This document shows positions 45,581-56,366 of a stretch of DNA of 64,000 bases, piece after piece (position 1 is the stretch's first letter; each line of letters begins with the position of its first letter). Source of the stretch: Fragum whitleyi (taxonomy: Eukaryota; Mollusca; Bivalvia; Cardiida; Cardiidae); the NCBI GenBank assembly GCA_948146395.1, contig OX411544.1, positions 58,829,642 to 58,893,641 on the forward strand. Reading direction: 5' to 3'. A model generated the notes under the pieces. That model was not told where the DNA came from, searched no databases, and saw nothing but the letters and a program-made list of their open reading frames with translations. The position numbers and the translations under genes were made by a program.

Positions 45581-46517
45581 TGATGTCATCACGACGTCAT
45601 TTAACGTACGTTTTCTCGGTATTTCTGTCATAAGAGCGTTTTGAAATATGGCTTTTAAGCTAAAATATGATGTGAATGCGAGAAAACTATTCTGATACCC
45701 TCATTTATCTCAGAATGGATTATTTTTTTATCCTGTCACTAGCTATAAATATTGCCTAATAAAAGGGGGTATGATAAACTTGCTGATATCAGGTCAAGTG
45801 ATCACGTGACAGCTTTATCATGTCACTTGGTCACGTGGCCTGCCGGATCTTCTTTTTGCGGCTATTAGGTCTGAAAATAGTCCTCACTAACATTTTTTCT
45901 CTTTTGAATTTGTGTGTCTTTTCCAGATAAAAATATTTCACTCGATTCTTATATGTTTTTAAAATCAAATCGCGACCATATCGATGACGTAGTACATGAC
46001 TGATGACGTAATCTATGAAATTGTGACGAAGCTTATCTCGGTGTTTACATTCCACCTCGAAAATTGTCAGGATTTTAAAACATTTATTTGAATGGATTTA
46101 ACGCAGGATTATTCGATCAAGGAGGATTTCAGATATAGTAGCTTTGCATCTGATCTCAATCTATGTCCATCCTCTGATTAATAGCAAGGAAGGCATTGAA
46201 TTGAGGTTTGCTTTTAGCTGCATGACATCAAAACTTCGAAGAAAAAACGACGTTTGAGATTGCGAAAATCACACGGTTCATATCTTCTTATTCATTAAGG
46301 TATGTACGTATTACTCAAGTTTTCTTTTGTTGAATATTTTCTTGCTACAGCATAAGAAATCCTCTCAATGTTCGAGTTCTTTAGTCGTAAGCGTTCACCA
46401 CACCTCTTTCAGCCATTTATCCTTATGATGAGGACTCGCCGAGTTGTAAATCAGGATGAGATTAATTTTTCGTAAATAAATAACGATTAAACTTTAAAAA
46501 CTTGTAACAGGATAAAT
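45581..46517. other. No gene seen
   Basis: AT-rich; several TGACGTCA/GACGTCAT-like words near 45580-45600 and CACGTGAC/GTCACGTGG at 45800-45840. No gene supported. Confidence 0.4.
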
Positions 46518-46661
46518 AGAATAGATGATAGGTGACTTGAGATGGAAAAGTTTATCGAGCTCGGCTGCAGAAATTATCCGGTTCGCCTCCGGCTCACCAG
46601 ATAAATTCCTACGCCTTGCCCGATTAACTTTTCCATCTCAAGTCACCAACCATCTATTCTC
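46518..46661. mobile_element. Palindromic MITE, 144 bp
   Basis: AGAATAGATG.T.GGTGACTT then GAGATGGAAAAGTT at each end in inverted orientation, ~42 bp arms. The centre (GGTTCGCCTCCGGCTCACC) is GC-rich. Layout is like the palindromic heads at 16281 and 20860 but sequence differs. Confidence 0.75.
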
Positions 46662-46760
46662 TATATCGCGTCTATAATAGAAACGTCATGAAGCTCTCAC
46701 ACTAGACCCGGTTGAGATAAGCTTTATTCAAATAAGATATCATGAAAGCTCCAAAATATA

Positions 46761-46954
46761 TCTAACAATGGATTTCTGGTATTTCTCTCACCAATACAAC
46801 CATCACATTCTTTCCTAGCTCCAGCTGCTATCTCACATAGGTCTACGATTATCGACCCATTTGTGAGAGACAAATAGTCGGAAAGAATGAGTGCCGCCGT
46901 CGGGGATCGAACCCGGGACCTATAGATTGACAGTCCGACGCGCTACCAACTGCT
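46761..46954 (-). mobile_element. SINE copy, truncated at both ends
   Basis: Body and partial tRNA head of the 25011 family (GGTTCGATCCC B box; CAAATGGGTCGATAATCG). The first ~20 bp of the head and the 3' CAAT tail are missing. Sequence up to 47252 shows nothing further. Confidence 0.8.
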
Positions 46955-47252
46955 GATATAAAGGATCTGGCATCTGATTATGTTCGAGACAAACTGAGTT
47001 ATGATTGAAGTTAGTGTCAATTTTACGATGTACATCACTGTAAATCATGAATCAAATAATGATATCTAAATGCCATGATATTGTGTTTGTCATTTTTTCC
47101 TAATTATGGTGTTAAATGACGACACACAAGGGAATCGGGGTATATCATTTTTCCTGATGGAAAAGTTGGATTTAATCCCTTATCCTTTAATTTGCTGTTG
47201 ATTCGAACTGTAAGTTAAGCACTGGAGCAGAAGTTGAAGCTCTGAACGTTTG

Positions 47253-47420
47253 ACTGCCTCGGTGGCCTAGTGGAAAAGGCGCTCGGCCCTTGACCTAGAG
47301 GTCAGTTATTCGAGCCCCACTGGCACCGATGGGTGTTTTTGGGCAATACACTAAATAGCCAGCCTCACATCAACCATCTTAAGCATAAATCATTTTCATT
47401 ATTTCTATCAAAATTAATAT
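47253..47420 (+). mobile_element. tRNA-headed SINE-like copy, third type
   Basis: ACTGCCTCGGTGGCCTAG (A-box-like TGGCCTAGTGG), a CTCGGCCCTTGACCTAGAGG arm and a B-box-like TATTCGAGCCC, then a short GGGTGTTTTTGGGCAATACA body. The acceptor stem does not pair, so it is not called a tRNA gene. The 3' end is uncertain. Confidence 0.5.
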
Positions 47421-48631
47421 AATAATAGGTTTAACCTATAGACGGGAAAAGTAATTTGAAAAAAAGAACCATTCTTGATTTACTCATTTACTCAACTTAA
47501 ACTATCGAATTTAACAAAATAGCTCCTGTGTTCCAACATTTTGCTGTTTCTACACGTATGAATGATGTATCAAATTCAATATTATCTGTCTGTCTGTTCC
47601 GACTGCTCATTCTTTTTTTTTTTTTTTTTTTTTTTTTTTCGCTTGAATGGGGTTTAAGGCCGCTTTTTATCATTTTCAGTCATATGCAAACAAAACAAAG
47701 AAATAGAACCCTTGTTGACCTTTTTCTTTTCCGAAGATATTGTCACTGGAAAAAATTAGTGCAGTTAAAATGTGAAATAAACTTCCATAGGTGCTGTACA
47801 AAACATGCACATGATAACTAATTTTCAGAATACCAAAATAGGCTATTCATCAAATCGATGGCTACTGGACATTTCTCATTTATTTCTAGATTGATTTCCT
47901 CAGTCATTCAGTCATTTAGATAAGTGCTAACATCGGAAGAAATTTAACATACTACGAGTGAAAGATACTCAATACAATTCTTATTGGTTTTTCTTCGTAA
48001 AAAATGTAGGGGGGAGGTTACTTTGAATGTAAGCGCACGTATTATAAAAACTGCCTAAAGAATGCGATTCCGACAAGATATTGGCCGGCAAAGCTTTCGC
48101 TAAAAAAGCTGTATTTCCATTTTGTTTTTAATCAAACTGCGAATTTTGTTATAGATTTCATCCTTTTCAAGTCTTACTGACTGGGAATTTTGCTATAGAT
48201 TTAATCTCATTCAGGTCTTATCACGCTTTTTACTCCGACGTTAGAACGCGTCAACAATGACGTTGTTTTAGCGGGAAAAAGGAGCGTCTTATTTCCCCCA
48301 AAGTGTAGAATGACGTCATTTGCGGAGGGTTAAAAGTAAACGTCATCCAGATGAGATTTTAAGCAAAAATAGACAACTTTTTACATGTAAGGCTGATTCT
48401 TAAAATAATTTTACGTTCACTACAATCTAAATTTTGATAATGATCAATAGAAATTAAATCGAAGAAAAAAGTAGATAAATTAAAATAAATAATAAAACAA
48501 AATGGCGAAATCTCGCGTGATCATCATCCTCCATGTAGGCCGCCATTACGACACAAAATTTTACTTCGATGGTATATGTATTTCATTTTGATTTTGATAA
48601 TTTAAATATTTTACACGCGTTATCTAGAAGC
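47421..48631. other. No gene seen; poly-T at 47612-47639
   Basis: Just after the T tract, CGCTTGAATGGGGTTTAAGGC resembles the 3' segment of the SINE family in reverse orientation. The rest is AT-rich without genes. Confidence 0.4.
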
Positions 48632-48678
48632 GGGAAAAGCCGCAAAGCGCCCTTCGGGCGCTTTGCGTTACTTTTCCC
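48632..48678. repeat. GC-rich hairpin
   Basis: GGGAAAAG..CGCAAAGCGCCC pairs with GGGCGCTTTGCG..CTTTTCCC around TTC, a 20-bp near-perfect stem. It stands out from the AT-rich flanks and resembles a rho-independent terminator in shape only. Confidence 0.75.
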
Positions 48679-48779
48679 GTATCATTATGATAATCAATAT
48701 TATTATTACAATTTTAATTATTTTTGTTGGTGTTGTGTTGTTGTGAAAAATATTGATAATTTCATTATTATCTAATATC

Positions 48780-48848
48780 ATTAAAAGCATCATTATTTCT
48801 ATTGTCATCATCATTATTATTTTTATCTATATTATTATTATTATTATC

Positions 48849-48881
<33 letters not shown>

Positions 48882-48882
48882 A
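48780..48882. repeat. (ATT)n microsatellite
   Basis: Imperfect, becoming a near-perfect run of ATT at 48832-48880. Confidence 0.85.
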
Positions 48883-49248
48883 TTCACTTATGCTGTTAAT
48901 TTTGTTATTGAATCCTTCTTTTACAATCTGTCGACCATCCCCTTTTTGACTAAAAAAGTCAAACGTCACCGATTTCAATTTTTTACCATTTGAAAGAGAG
49001 TGTGGCTACTTTTTTCCCTTCTGATGACATTATTATACTATGGTAAGCTGTAATTGCTGGCGTATTTTCGTTTTCAAAATTTAGATCTCCATTCTGTGTT
49101 GATGAAAAAAAGTGAGAACGGAGATATATAAAAAGGGAGGTAAATATCCTTTTTACACCTTTAAATGTATAGACAATTTTTTCCCTTTGTGATAACATGC
49201 TTTAAACGACAAAAACAATTTTGCCGATCTTTCAGAATAATATGTAAG
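48883..49248. other. No gene seen
   Basis: AT-rich spacer. Confidence 0.4.
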
Positions 49249-49390
49249 GTAGTGGACCCGTTTGTTATAGTTCCGCAATGTTTCAGGAGAAATACACTTT
49301 AAAACGTGTGCATGGGAGATTTCAAATATTTTCACCTGTGACCATAAAATGACCCCGACCGGTCTGTGTTTCCGCAAAGCCTGGTCTTCA
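49249..49390. mobile_element. TTAA MITE, left end only
   Basis: GGTAGTGGACCCG then TTATAGTTCCGCAATGTTTC matches the left arm of the 157-bp MITE family; GTAA rather than TTAA precedes it. The right arm is not found, so the boundary is arbitrary. Confidence 0.5.
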
Positions 49391-50230
49391 CAGTGCTATG
49401 GAAATAGTAAATTAAATTTTTTGTTGATCCGTCGTCTGACTTTCGAGGCTTTGGAAAGGTCTAACACATGCTCATTTTATTAAATAAAGATTTGTCTTTA
49501 TCTTAAGATAAACTGCGTAAAGATAAAAAGTAGACATCTTGTACTTAAACTTGTAGTTTCTTAAAAATCTGTATTCAACAATTTCACGACATTCATATAT
49601 TTGTCAAATAACGCCCTTACAATTTGAAGCAAAGTCAAAAGTTCCATGTGATTAAATTAAGAAACTACCTAATTGTTTGTGTTAACGTAACCCAGTTGGT
49701 AGTTTTCAACATCGTAAAATCTCCGTAAAACTTTCAACTCATTTCCTGCTAGATTTAATGCTTGCCAAATACAATCATATGACGTTAGAAACCCTATAAC
49801 CTGGATAGGTAAGATAACCTTATATTTTCTGTTACTTCCTGCCAAATGGACACAAAACGAACACACATTATTTCATGCAGTTTGGAAGCCTAAATTTACC
49901 AATTCCTCTCGCCATGTGCCATTGTGCAGCAAAGTCATTTCTAAATTTTCTACTCGAGTTCAAAGCAATTAATTTAAAATTTTTTATGGCTACGTTACGT
50001 AGACGTTGGTCTAGACTTATCTGAAAGACTTTGATGAATCTCATTAACAAGTGCCAATTGTTAACGTGTAACATGATATATGAATTGAAATGTAATTGCT
50101 TTCAAAATTTCTGTGCTTTAAAGGGTTAAAATCTTTTTTGTAATTCCTTTTTTAAAAGGGTATATATAATAAACGTCAAGAACGTCGACGTCATAGAGCG
50201 AATAAGGCGGGAGGTCTTCACAGTTCAATG
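49391..50230. other. No gene seen
   Basis: AT-rich; frames of 65-68 codons on the minus strand have no motif. Confidence 0.4.
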
Positions 50231-50297
50231 GCTCAGCGCGAAACAGTTGTAACTGCCTATATGTTTATATGCAGTTTCAACTGTTTCGCACTGAGGC
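50231..50297. repeat. Hairpin palindrome
   Basis: CTCAG.GCGAAACAGTTG.AACTGC pairs with GCAGTTTCAACTGTTTCGC and CTGAG around a TATATGTTTATA loop. Confidence 0.75.
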
Positions 50298-51724
50298 ACC
50301 GAGTTGATATATAAGGTCAAATAGCAGCTAACAATACCAAACTATTGTAAATGACAAAATCATTCCCAGTTAGGCTTCTCTTTCAAATAAAATCCGTTAA
50401 AATTACCCAACGTTTGACGGCTTATTTATCATGCATAAATCCAAGTTTGTCTTTGTCTCGCTCATACTGTGTGGCACTACATGTACGAAACACATTCACC
50501 GTTTGATCTTCCTAAAAACGAATTTTGAACGATTGTCTTTATTTGAAATATATAGATCGTTATCGTGACGAAGACCGGCGTAGAAAATAATGATTTCGGT
50601 TTTTCTGACATTGCACCAAGTTGAAACGTTGCTTTCCCAAAAAGATTATGTTAATGGGAAAAGAAAATGACTGCAAACACATTGGTACACCACTTAACCT
50701 TTTAACTATACAGGTATGGGAGATATTGCGAAATGAAAAGTGGATACTTTATTTGCTGAGTATACATGCCACCAGATTTCATTAAATATTATACACTGTT
50801 CGTTGTCTCTCATATGGCGGGGTTCAAGTTTAAAGTGGTACCAATAAATAAGCCAGTTCGGTGTTGTCTTCCTTTGACCACGAGAAACATTAAAGGCGAA
50901 TTACTGCCTTATCCTCAATTTAAAAACGCGTGAATTAAAACTGGCGACAAATTTCATATTGAAAAGCGTCTTTAAATTATCTTCAAATTGTATAAACTCC
51001 TTGTTCTGCGACATTTTCAAAATGCACAGTAACTTTTTGTTTGGCAGAGAAAAATCTTTAAAAAAGGGTACATTTAATCTTTGTCGGCGCTTTTTTTTAC
51101 AAAGCTATTAACACCTGGCTGGATTATTCAAACGTAGTAACACTGGTGAACGTTAACGTCCACCCAAAATCTTTGGTTATAACTGAATCTCTTAATTGAC
51201 ACACTCTATTTCTCAGTTTCGCGTCGCCATAATGCCAGCAGTAAGTGTTTGTCATCTAGTAATACATAGATATTGATTTCACTTTTGTTGCATCTTGATT
51301 TCATTACGCAGAATAATGAACGTGTAGTGGGAATAATTATAGAATTTATTAGACTGCAATTGTTTATGAAAAGTGTTTCGTCTCGGAACAAACCCGAGTC
51401 ATTTCCCTTTAGGGAGTTGCTGTTATTGTTATAAAGCTTGCCATCAAATCATATAGTTTGATGTCTTTTGAAATTATTTTGTTTATGCAATGGTACAAGT
51501 CAGTTTGATGTGTTTTGAAATGTACCATGTTATTGCAATTATTCTGAGTCGGAGGGACTTTGTTCAAACATTGCGTAATATTTATGGATTTTGCACACCG
51601 ATGAAAGTTACGTATCGGTCGATTTCGGCAAATGCCATCAATTTATGTACTTTTCTGCATGGTATGTAAAATTTTCCGACAATCTTCGGTCGACTTTTAA
51701 AAAAACAAACAAAAAACAGTTAAG
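50298..51724. other. No gene seen
   Basis: AT-rich, no exon or domain seen. 51095-51125 resembles 29250-29280 (dispersed repeat). Confidence 0.4.
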
Positions 51725-51915
51725 CATCTTTGTGAAATTGATATTCACCACGATCAAATTCATTCTAAATCGCCAACTCATCGCCCCATTAATTAATTCT
51801 CAACACTCACTTAAACCATTTTAAAGCTCAGAATTTAATAAAAAGGGTAAAATAAACAACTGCTTGGCGCAGATTTGAAATTGTTGGGAATGTCACGCAA
51901 GTGCTCAAATAAGAA
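51725..51915 (+). repeat. Dispersed repeat copy plus single foldback arm
   Basis: TGTGAAATTGATATTCACC, CGATCAAATTCATTC and CAACACTCACTTAAACC match the 12.8 kb family. 51868-51915 is an arm of the foldback type at 23380-23640. Confidence 0.6.
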
Positions 51916-52188
51916 GACTATTATATATATGCTACTCAAAGTATTCTAAGCACCAAACCTTTTCGCTGTCCTACAGGAGCTGATTAAAAAAGAAACATTC
52001 GTATACGCGTTTAAAATTATACAATAATGTATTGAAATGGTATCTAATATATACATTACGAAATTTGACACGCAATTTTCTCGCGAGACTCGTGCAATAT
52101 GAGGAACTCCAGTTTCTTACCTATCCTTTCTCATTTTTACATGTACAGGTTTCGTGTAGATGCTTAGATTCTGTTTTTCAGAACTTTA

Positions 52189-54335
52189 TTGACATTTAAG
52201 TCTTTACTCAAGGCTAATCCAAATATCAGGCGATATTTATCTGTCCAACAATTGTGGTGTGCTGTAGGTATGGTGGAGCAAGGGGCTTCCCACCGTGATG
52301 TTGGCATGGTACTTGGGGTACACCATACTGTTGTAACTGGAGCTTGGGCACGATACCAACAGTGTGGTACACCTGTAAGAAGACACGGTGGAGGTAGGAG
52401 TAGAGCTACATCCATCGCAGAAGACATACTTTTGGTAATTCAAGCCCGAAGCAACAGGTTTGCTTCGGCAACACAGCTACGTTCCGACCTTCAACACGCC
52501 TTGGGAGTGCGAGTTTCGACTCAAACCATACGAACACGGCTGCATGAGCATAACCCGAGGTCAAGAAGACCATGTATTCGTATTCCGCTGTCCCGAGTTC
52601 ATTGTTGGCGTCGGTAAACATGGGCATTGGACCTCGTTGGCTGGCGCATAAGACGCTGGCGCCCCGTGCTATTCACGGTTGAGTCCAGGTATTGCCTGTA
52701 CTATATTGATAGGCTGACTGGTTTTTGAAGAAGGTCGGGGGAAAGGTTTAATGCAGCAAACATTGCTGAGCACGATCGTTATGGGGTTGGGTCCATCATG
52801 GTTTGGGGTGGCATCAGCTGGGATAGGCGAACTGATTGTGTTATTTCAGAAAGAGGTACTTTGACAGCTTGTAGGTACATTGATGAAATCTTCAATACCC
52901 ATGTAAGATTTCACACTGGTGCTATAGGGGATGGATTCATTTTAATGGATGATAATGCCCGTCCACACACGGCTCGTATAGACGTCGCGCACGCTAATGC
53001 TTAACATTTTGTAACGTCGATTTGCTATTTAGACGTTATTACACCACGTACTTTTTCGGAAGCGCTTCTTGTTTATTGCAAGTTGATTTTGCCATGCGAT
53101 TTTATTTTAAATTGCCATATAAGTAATATACCGTGTATGTCAAAATATATTTCTCCCACAGGAAGCAATTTTATCACCAATCAGCTTTAATCATTTTGTC
53201 ATTGATTGCTCGAAAAAGGACAGCGCACAATGTAATAACGTAAGACGTTAAAAAAACAATACGTTTTTGAAAAGTATGTCCACACAAACAAATCTGAATA
53301 TTTCTAACACTTTCAAATGCATCTATACGAAGTTTTTCCACGTAATTGTAAAAAAAAAAAAAATTCAAAAATATAAAATGATTAATGATTATCATTTTGA
53401 TAATCAAACGCTGTAGCGAAACATTTTGAAAACTGGCTATAAAATTCGCGTAATGTAGAAATTGTGTCCACACAGATTTTCGCTTTTTATTTTGTTGTAT
53501 ATTGCGTTTTAGTATTTTGGACCATATTATCGTAAACTAGAAAAAAAATAATATTTTTATTTTGAAATTTCACAAAATTTTATCAATTATTAATAAAGAC
53601 ATTTAGAAAACTTTGTGAAATTTCACGCGAATTTTTCGCTAAAATTTGTCGTTTTACAACTTTTAAATTGTTAAATAAATCTATATCAACTGTTTCTTAT
53701 TTGTTTGACCGACGTCTTAGTTCATATTTTAGGTAAATGGACCTTGTCGCGCACATATAAACATTCTCAACATTTTTCACGAACTATTTGACGCATTTTA
53801 GGAGTCTTAAGGAAATCCACCAACACATAATTTGTTACGTTTTACAGACGTAATTTAAGAGTTTTTTTGTAAAGAAACTTATTTTAACTAGAATTTGATT
53901 TCCCTCAGTTCACGTAACTAATATTCTTTAAAAGTTTGCATTCTTGTTGTTCATTTGGTATAAAGAACATAGAAATCGGCTTACAGGTTTGGAAGAAAAA
54001 GCAGATTGAACTTAACGGGAGACGTTCGATTTCAAATGTTAAGCATTATCATGCGCGACGTCATTGTCCAAGAGTATCGCCAAGAAGATGTCATTCCACG
54101 TCTGGACTGGCCGGCTCGCTCATCGGACTTAAATCCGATAGAGCATATGTGGAATGAGCTACATGTCCGAGTTTCGGCTCGCCAAGTCCAGCCAAGGACA
54201 CTCCAGGAGCTCGACCAGATCCTTAGAGACGAATGGTCTATTATTCCCCAGAGAGTAATCCAGTCTTTATTTTGGAGTATGCAGAGGCGCTGTCAGGCTG
54301 TTATTGACAGTGTTGACTCTCATTCTCATTATTGA
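52189..54335 (+). pseudogene. Tc1-like transposase, interrupted
   Basis: Cut-and-paste transposase in three pieces. The N-terminal DNA-binding part (52189-52617) has two helix-turn-helix-like segments (LSVQQLWCAVGMVEQGASHR; STQTIRTRLHEH). After a frame change, LFTVESRY lies where the family has its first catalytic Asp (FTDES), so that residue is Val (52678-52680). VMVWGGIS and LMDDNARPHTA, with the second Asp, follow at ~52798-52975. The last part (54063-54335) has DWPARSSDLNPIEHMW with the Glu of DD34E and ends HSHY. A TIR element (52987-54056) separates pieces two and three. Missing Asp, stops (e.g. near 52731) and insertion all make it inactive. Confidence 0.85.
52987..54056. mobile_element. 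1,070-bp TIR element nested in the Tc1 transposase
   Basis: The ends are inverted: GCGCACGCTAATGCTTAAC at the left and GCGCATGATAATGCTTAAC on the minus strand at the right, extending to ~23 bp with two mismatches. GACGTC is present directly outside both ends (52981-52986, 54057-54062). Deleting the element plus one GACGTC gives a continuous transposase frame (RIDV then IVQEY), which fixes the boundaries. The interior is AT-rich with no transposase; the longest frames lack motifs. Confidence 0.85.
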
Positions 54336-54588
54336 ACGAAATGCAATTGAAAGAACACCTCTTTGGTGAAATTCGATTTTTTCAATTTCAAGAAAACAGT
54401 CCATTTTCTCGGATCTCCCTGTTTGGTCTACATAAAAAGTCTTCTTATCATTAAAAAGCTTTATTTTCTTCTTAAAATTTGACAAACTGATAACAATAGA
54501 CCATTTTCCAACATTCTTATCATCAAATTTCATTTTTTTCCTGAAACAATAGTATAAAAAATTGTGGTGCTTAGCAAACTTTGAGTAG

Positions 54589-55324
54589 TATATATATATA
54601 ACGCGATTAAATTTTGCTGTAAGAGCATTTCTTTGCAAGCATGGCGGGTCTAAGAGAAATAGATCATTTTCAACAGGAAGCCATTATTATGTATTCGGTC
54701 CTAGCTCAATGCAAAGTATGCGAAAATGATAGACTTGTCTTTCATTGAGGACTGTTCATTTGTGCATGAAATAATCTCTTTTCTCTCTGACATATCGGCG
54801 TTGCCGAGTTGTTACCTGTTTTAAATGACGAGTTTAAAAAAATTGGCATTTTTTATGTGCTGAAATTTGATATTCTATTTATAACATGACTCGAATTATT
54901 GCGGGAGATCTAGAAAAGTTTGAGGCATTAATATTCTTTCGAATCACTATCAAGAAACGCCGTGTGTACTTTTGTGGTCATCAAATTCGTTATGACGTCA
55001 TTTTCACGCCAAAGAAACTGAGTTGCTTTATGTTTCAGTTCACTTGCATACTTCTAATACTAGCGTCTACGTGCGTAATGTAAAAGAAATCAGCCCCCCC
55101 TTTTTTTTACTGAAACGATGTAAAAGTAGTTCATATTACCTACTGTTTTTTCTAAAAAAAAAAAATAAGGATACGTTGCTTGAAAAACAGGATAAAACAG
55201 GATATTGATGTACAATAAGGCTTGCTGTGCAATTGAGACATAACCCAACTTATGATAGTCATAAAATGAAATACAAAAAGTCAACATACTTAAGATGAAA
55301 AAGAAGATTCTTTTTGTTTAAGAG
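54589..55324. other. No gene seen
   Basis: AT-rich; short frames only. Confidence 0.4.
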
Positions 55325-56120
55325 GAACGATTTATCTTTCATTGAATGAACAACTAAGGATAAGTTTTCAAGAGTGTAATTAAAACTTGTGTTGTTCACG
55401 AAATGAAAGTATACGTAGATCCATCGATCTAATACTGAAAATATAAATACATTTTATTTCTTTAATGCAACGAAATCGAAAATTTTAGGACATATTTTCT
55501 TACAACGCGTTATTTTTCTCGTGATTACCAGACAACGTAATCATGACATCATATAGACTTGTTTATTGCGCCACGCTCAGGTAACGTCAAAAGGAGTGAA
55601 TGATGTAAAGTTCATTGGTTCATAAGTTCATATTACTGCGAAATTATCAAGTGATAGACTACCATTATTTCTCGATAATCCATCGAAAAGCATTATAGAA
55701 ATAGAGGATAATCGTTTGTTTCAGTGTAAGATTGATTTATTTTTCATTGAGTAACACATCAAAAGCTATGTTTTCACGAGTGGCAGAGCCACGAGTGAAA
55801 ATATAGTTTTTGTAGTTCACGAAATGAAATATTAATCGATCTTACTCGAAAACAAACGATTATTCTATTTCTTTTATGCAAAAATGAGACAAAATTTGAA
55901 ATTTCTATAACAAATTTTCGTAAAGCGCGTCATTTTGCCCGTGATTTCTATGCAACGTTCATTGTGACGTCACTTATTTCGCCCCGCATAGATGACGTCA
56001 GATAGGATGAAATGCACAAAAGCAGGGTATAAGTTTTTGATAATTTCACTGCTTTTAGCGGTGAGATTATCAAGTGATAATCTACCATTATTTCTCGATA
56101 ATCCATCGAAAAACATTAAA
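55325..56120 (+). repeat. Diverged tandem duplication, ~423-bp period
   Basis: CTCGATAATCCATCGAAAA at 55671 and 56094; GTTCACGAAATGAAA at 55395 and 55816; AACGTAATCATGAC or AACGTTCATTGTGAC about 270 bp upstream of each unit end. Includes the short hairpin TTTTCACGAGTGG.AGAGCCACGAGTGAAAA near 55771-55801. A related inverted copy lies at 19985-20345. Confidence 0.7.
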
Positions 56121-56205
56121 TTTAACTTTTATTCTCCCATCAATATGATAATTATTCTTTTTATTTCTTTTTAACGACACATTGTTATCAGAATCGTTAT
56201 CTTAA

Positions 56206-56362
56206 GGTAGTGGACCCGTAATAGTTCTTCATCGTTTCGGAAGTAATCAACTTTAACAATGTTAACCGAGGTTTCCTAATGATTTTCATTAGGAAACCTC
56301 GGTCAACATAGTGAAAATTCATGAATTCCTAAATGTTGCGAAACTATCATGGTCCCACGTCC
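56206..56362. mobile_element. TTAA MITE, 157 bp (copy 3)
   Basis: Flanked by TTAA (56202-56205 and 56363-56366). The ends are GGTAGTGGACCCGTAATAG and the complement of GGACGTGGGACCATGATAG. The centre is the hairpin GAGGTTTCCTAATGATTTTC with ATTAGGAAACCTC. Confidence 0.85.
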
Positions 56363-56366
56363 TTAA

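Larger units (their letters stand above)
51932..54588 (+). mobile_element. Tc1-like DNA transposon with nested insertion
   Basis: TIRs: CTACTCAAAGTATTCTAAGC plus ACCA at 51932-51955, and its inverted match (CTACTCAAAGTTTGCTAAGC on the minus strand) ending at 54588. Both ends abut runs of TA, as expected for TA-target Tc1/mariner elements. After removal of the 1,076 bp nested insertion (with one target copy) the element would be about 1.58 kb, the usual size. The transposase is broken. Confidence 0.8.

Noticed and set aside
48632..48678. Rho-independent terminator
   Set aside because: The hairpin lacks a following U-run and the genome is eukaryotic.
54267..54638. 123-codon minus-strand frame
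   Set aside because: Antisense to the end of the Tc1 transposase and its TIR region.
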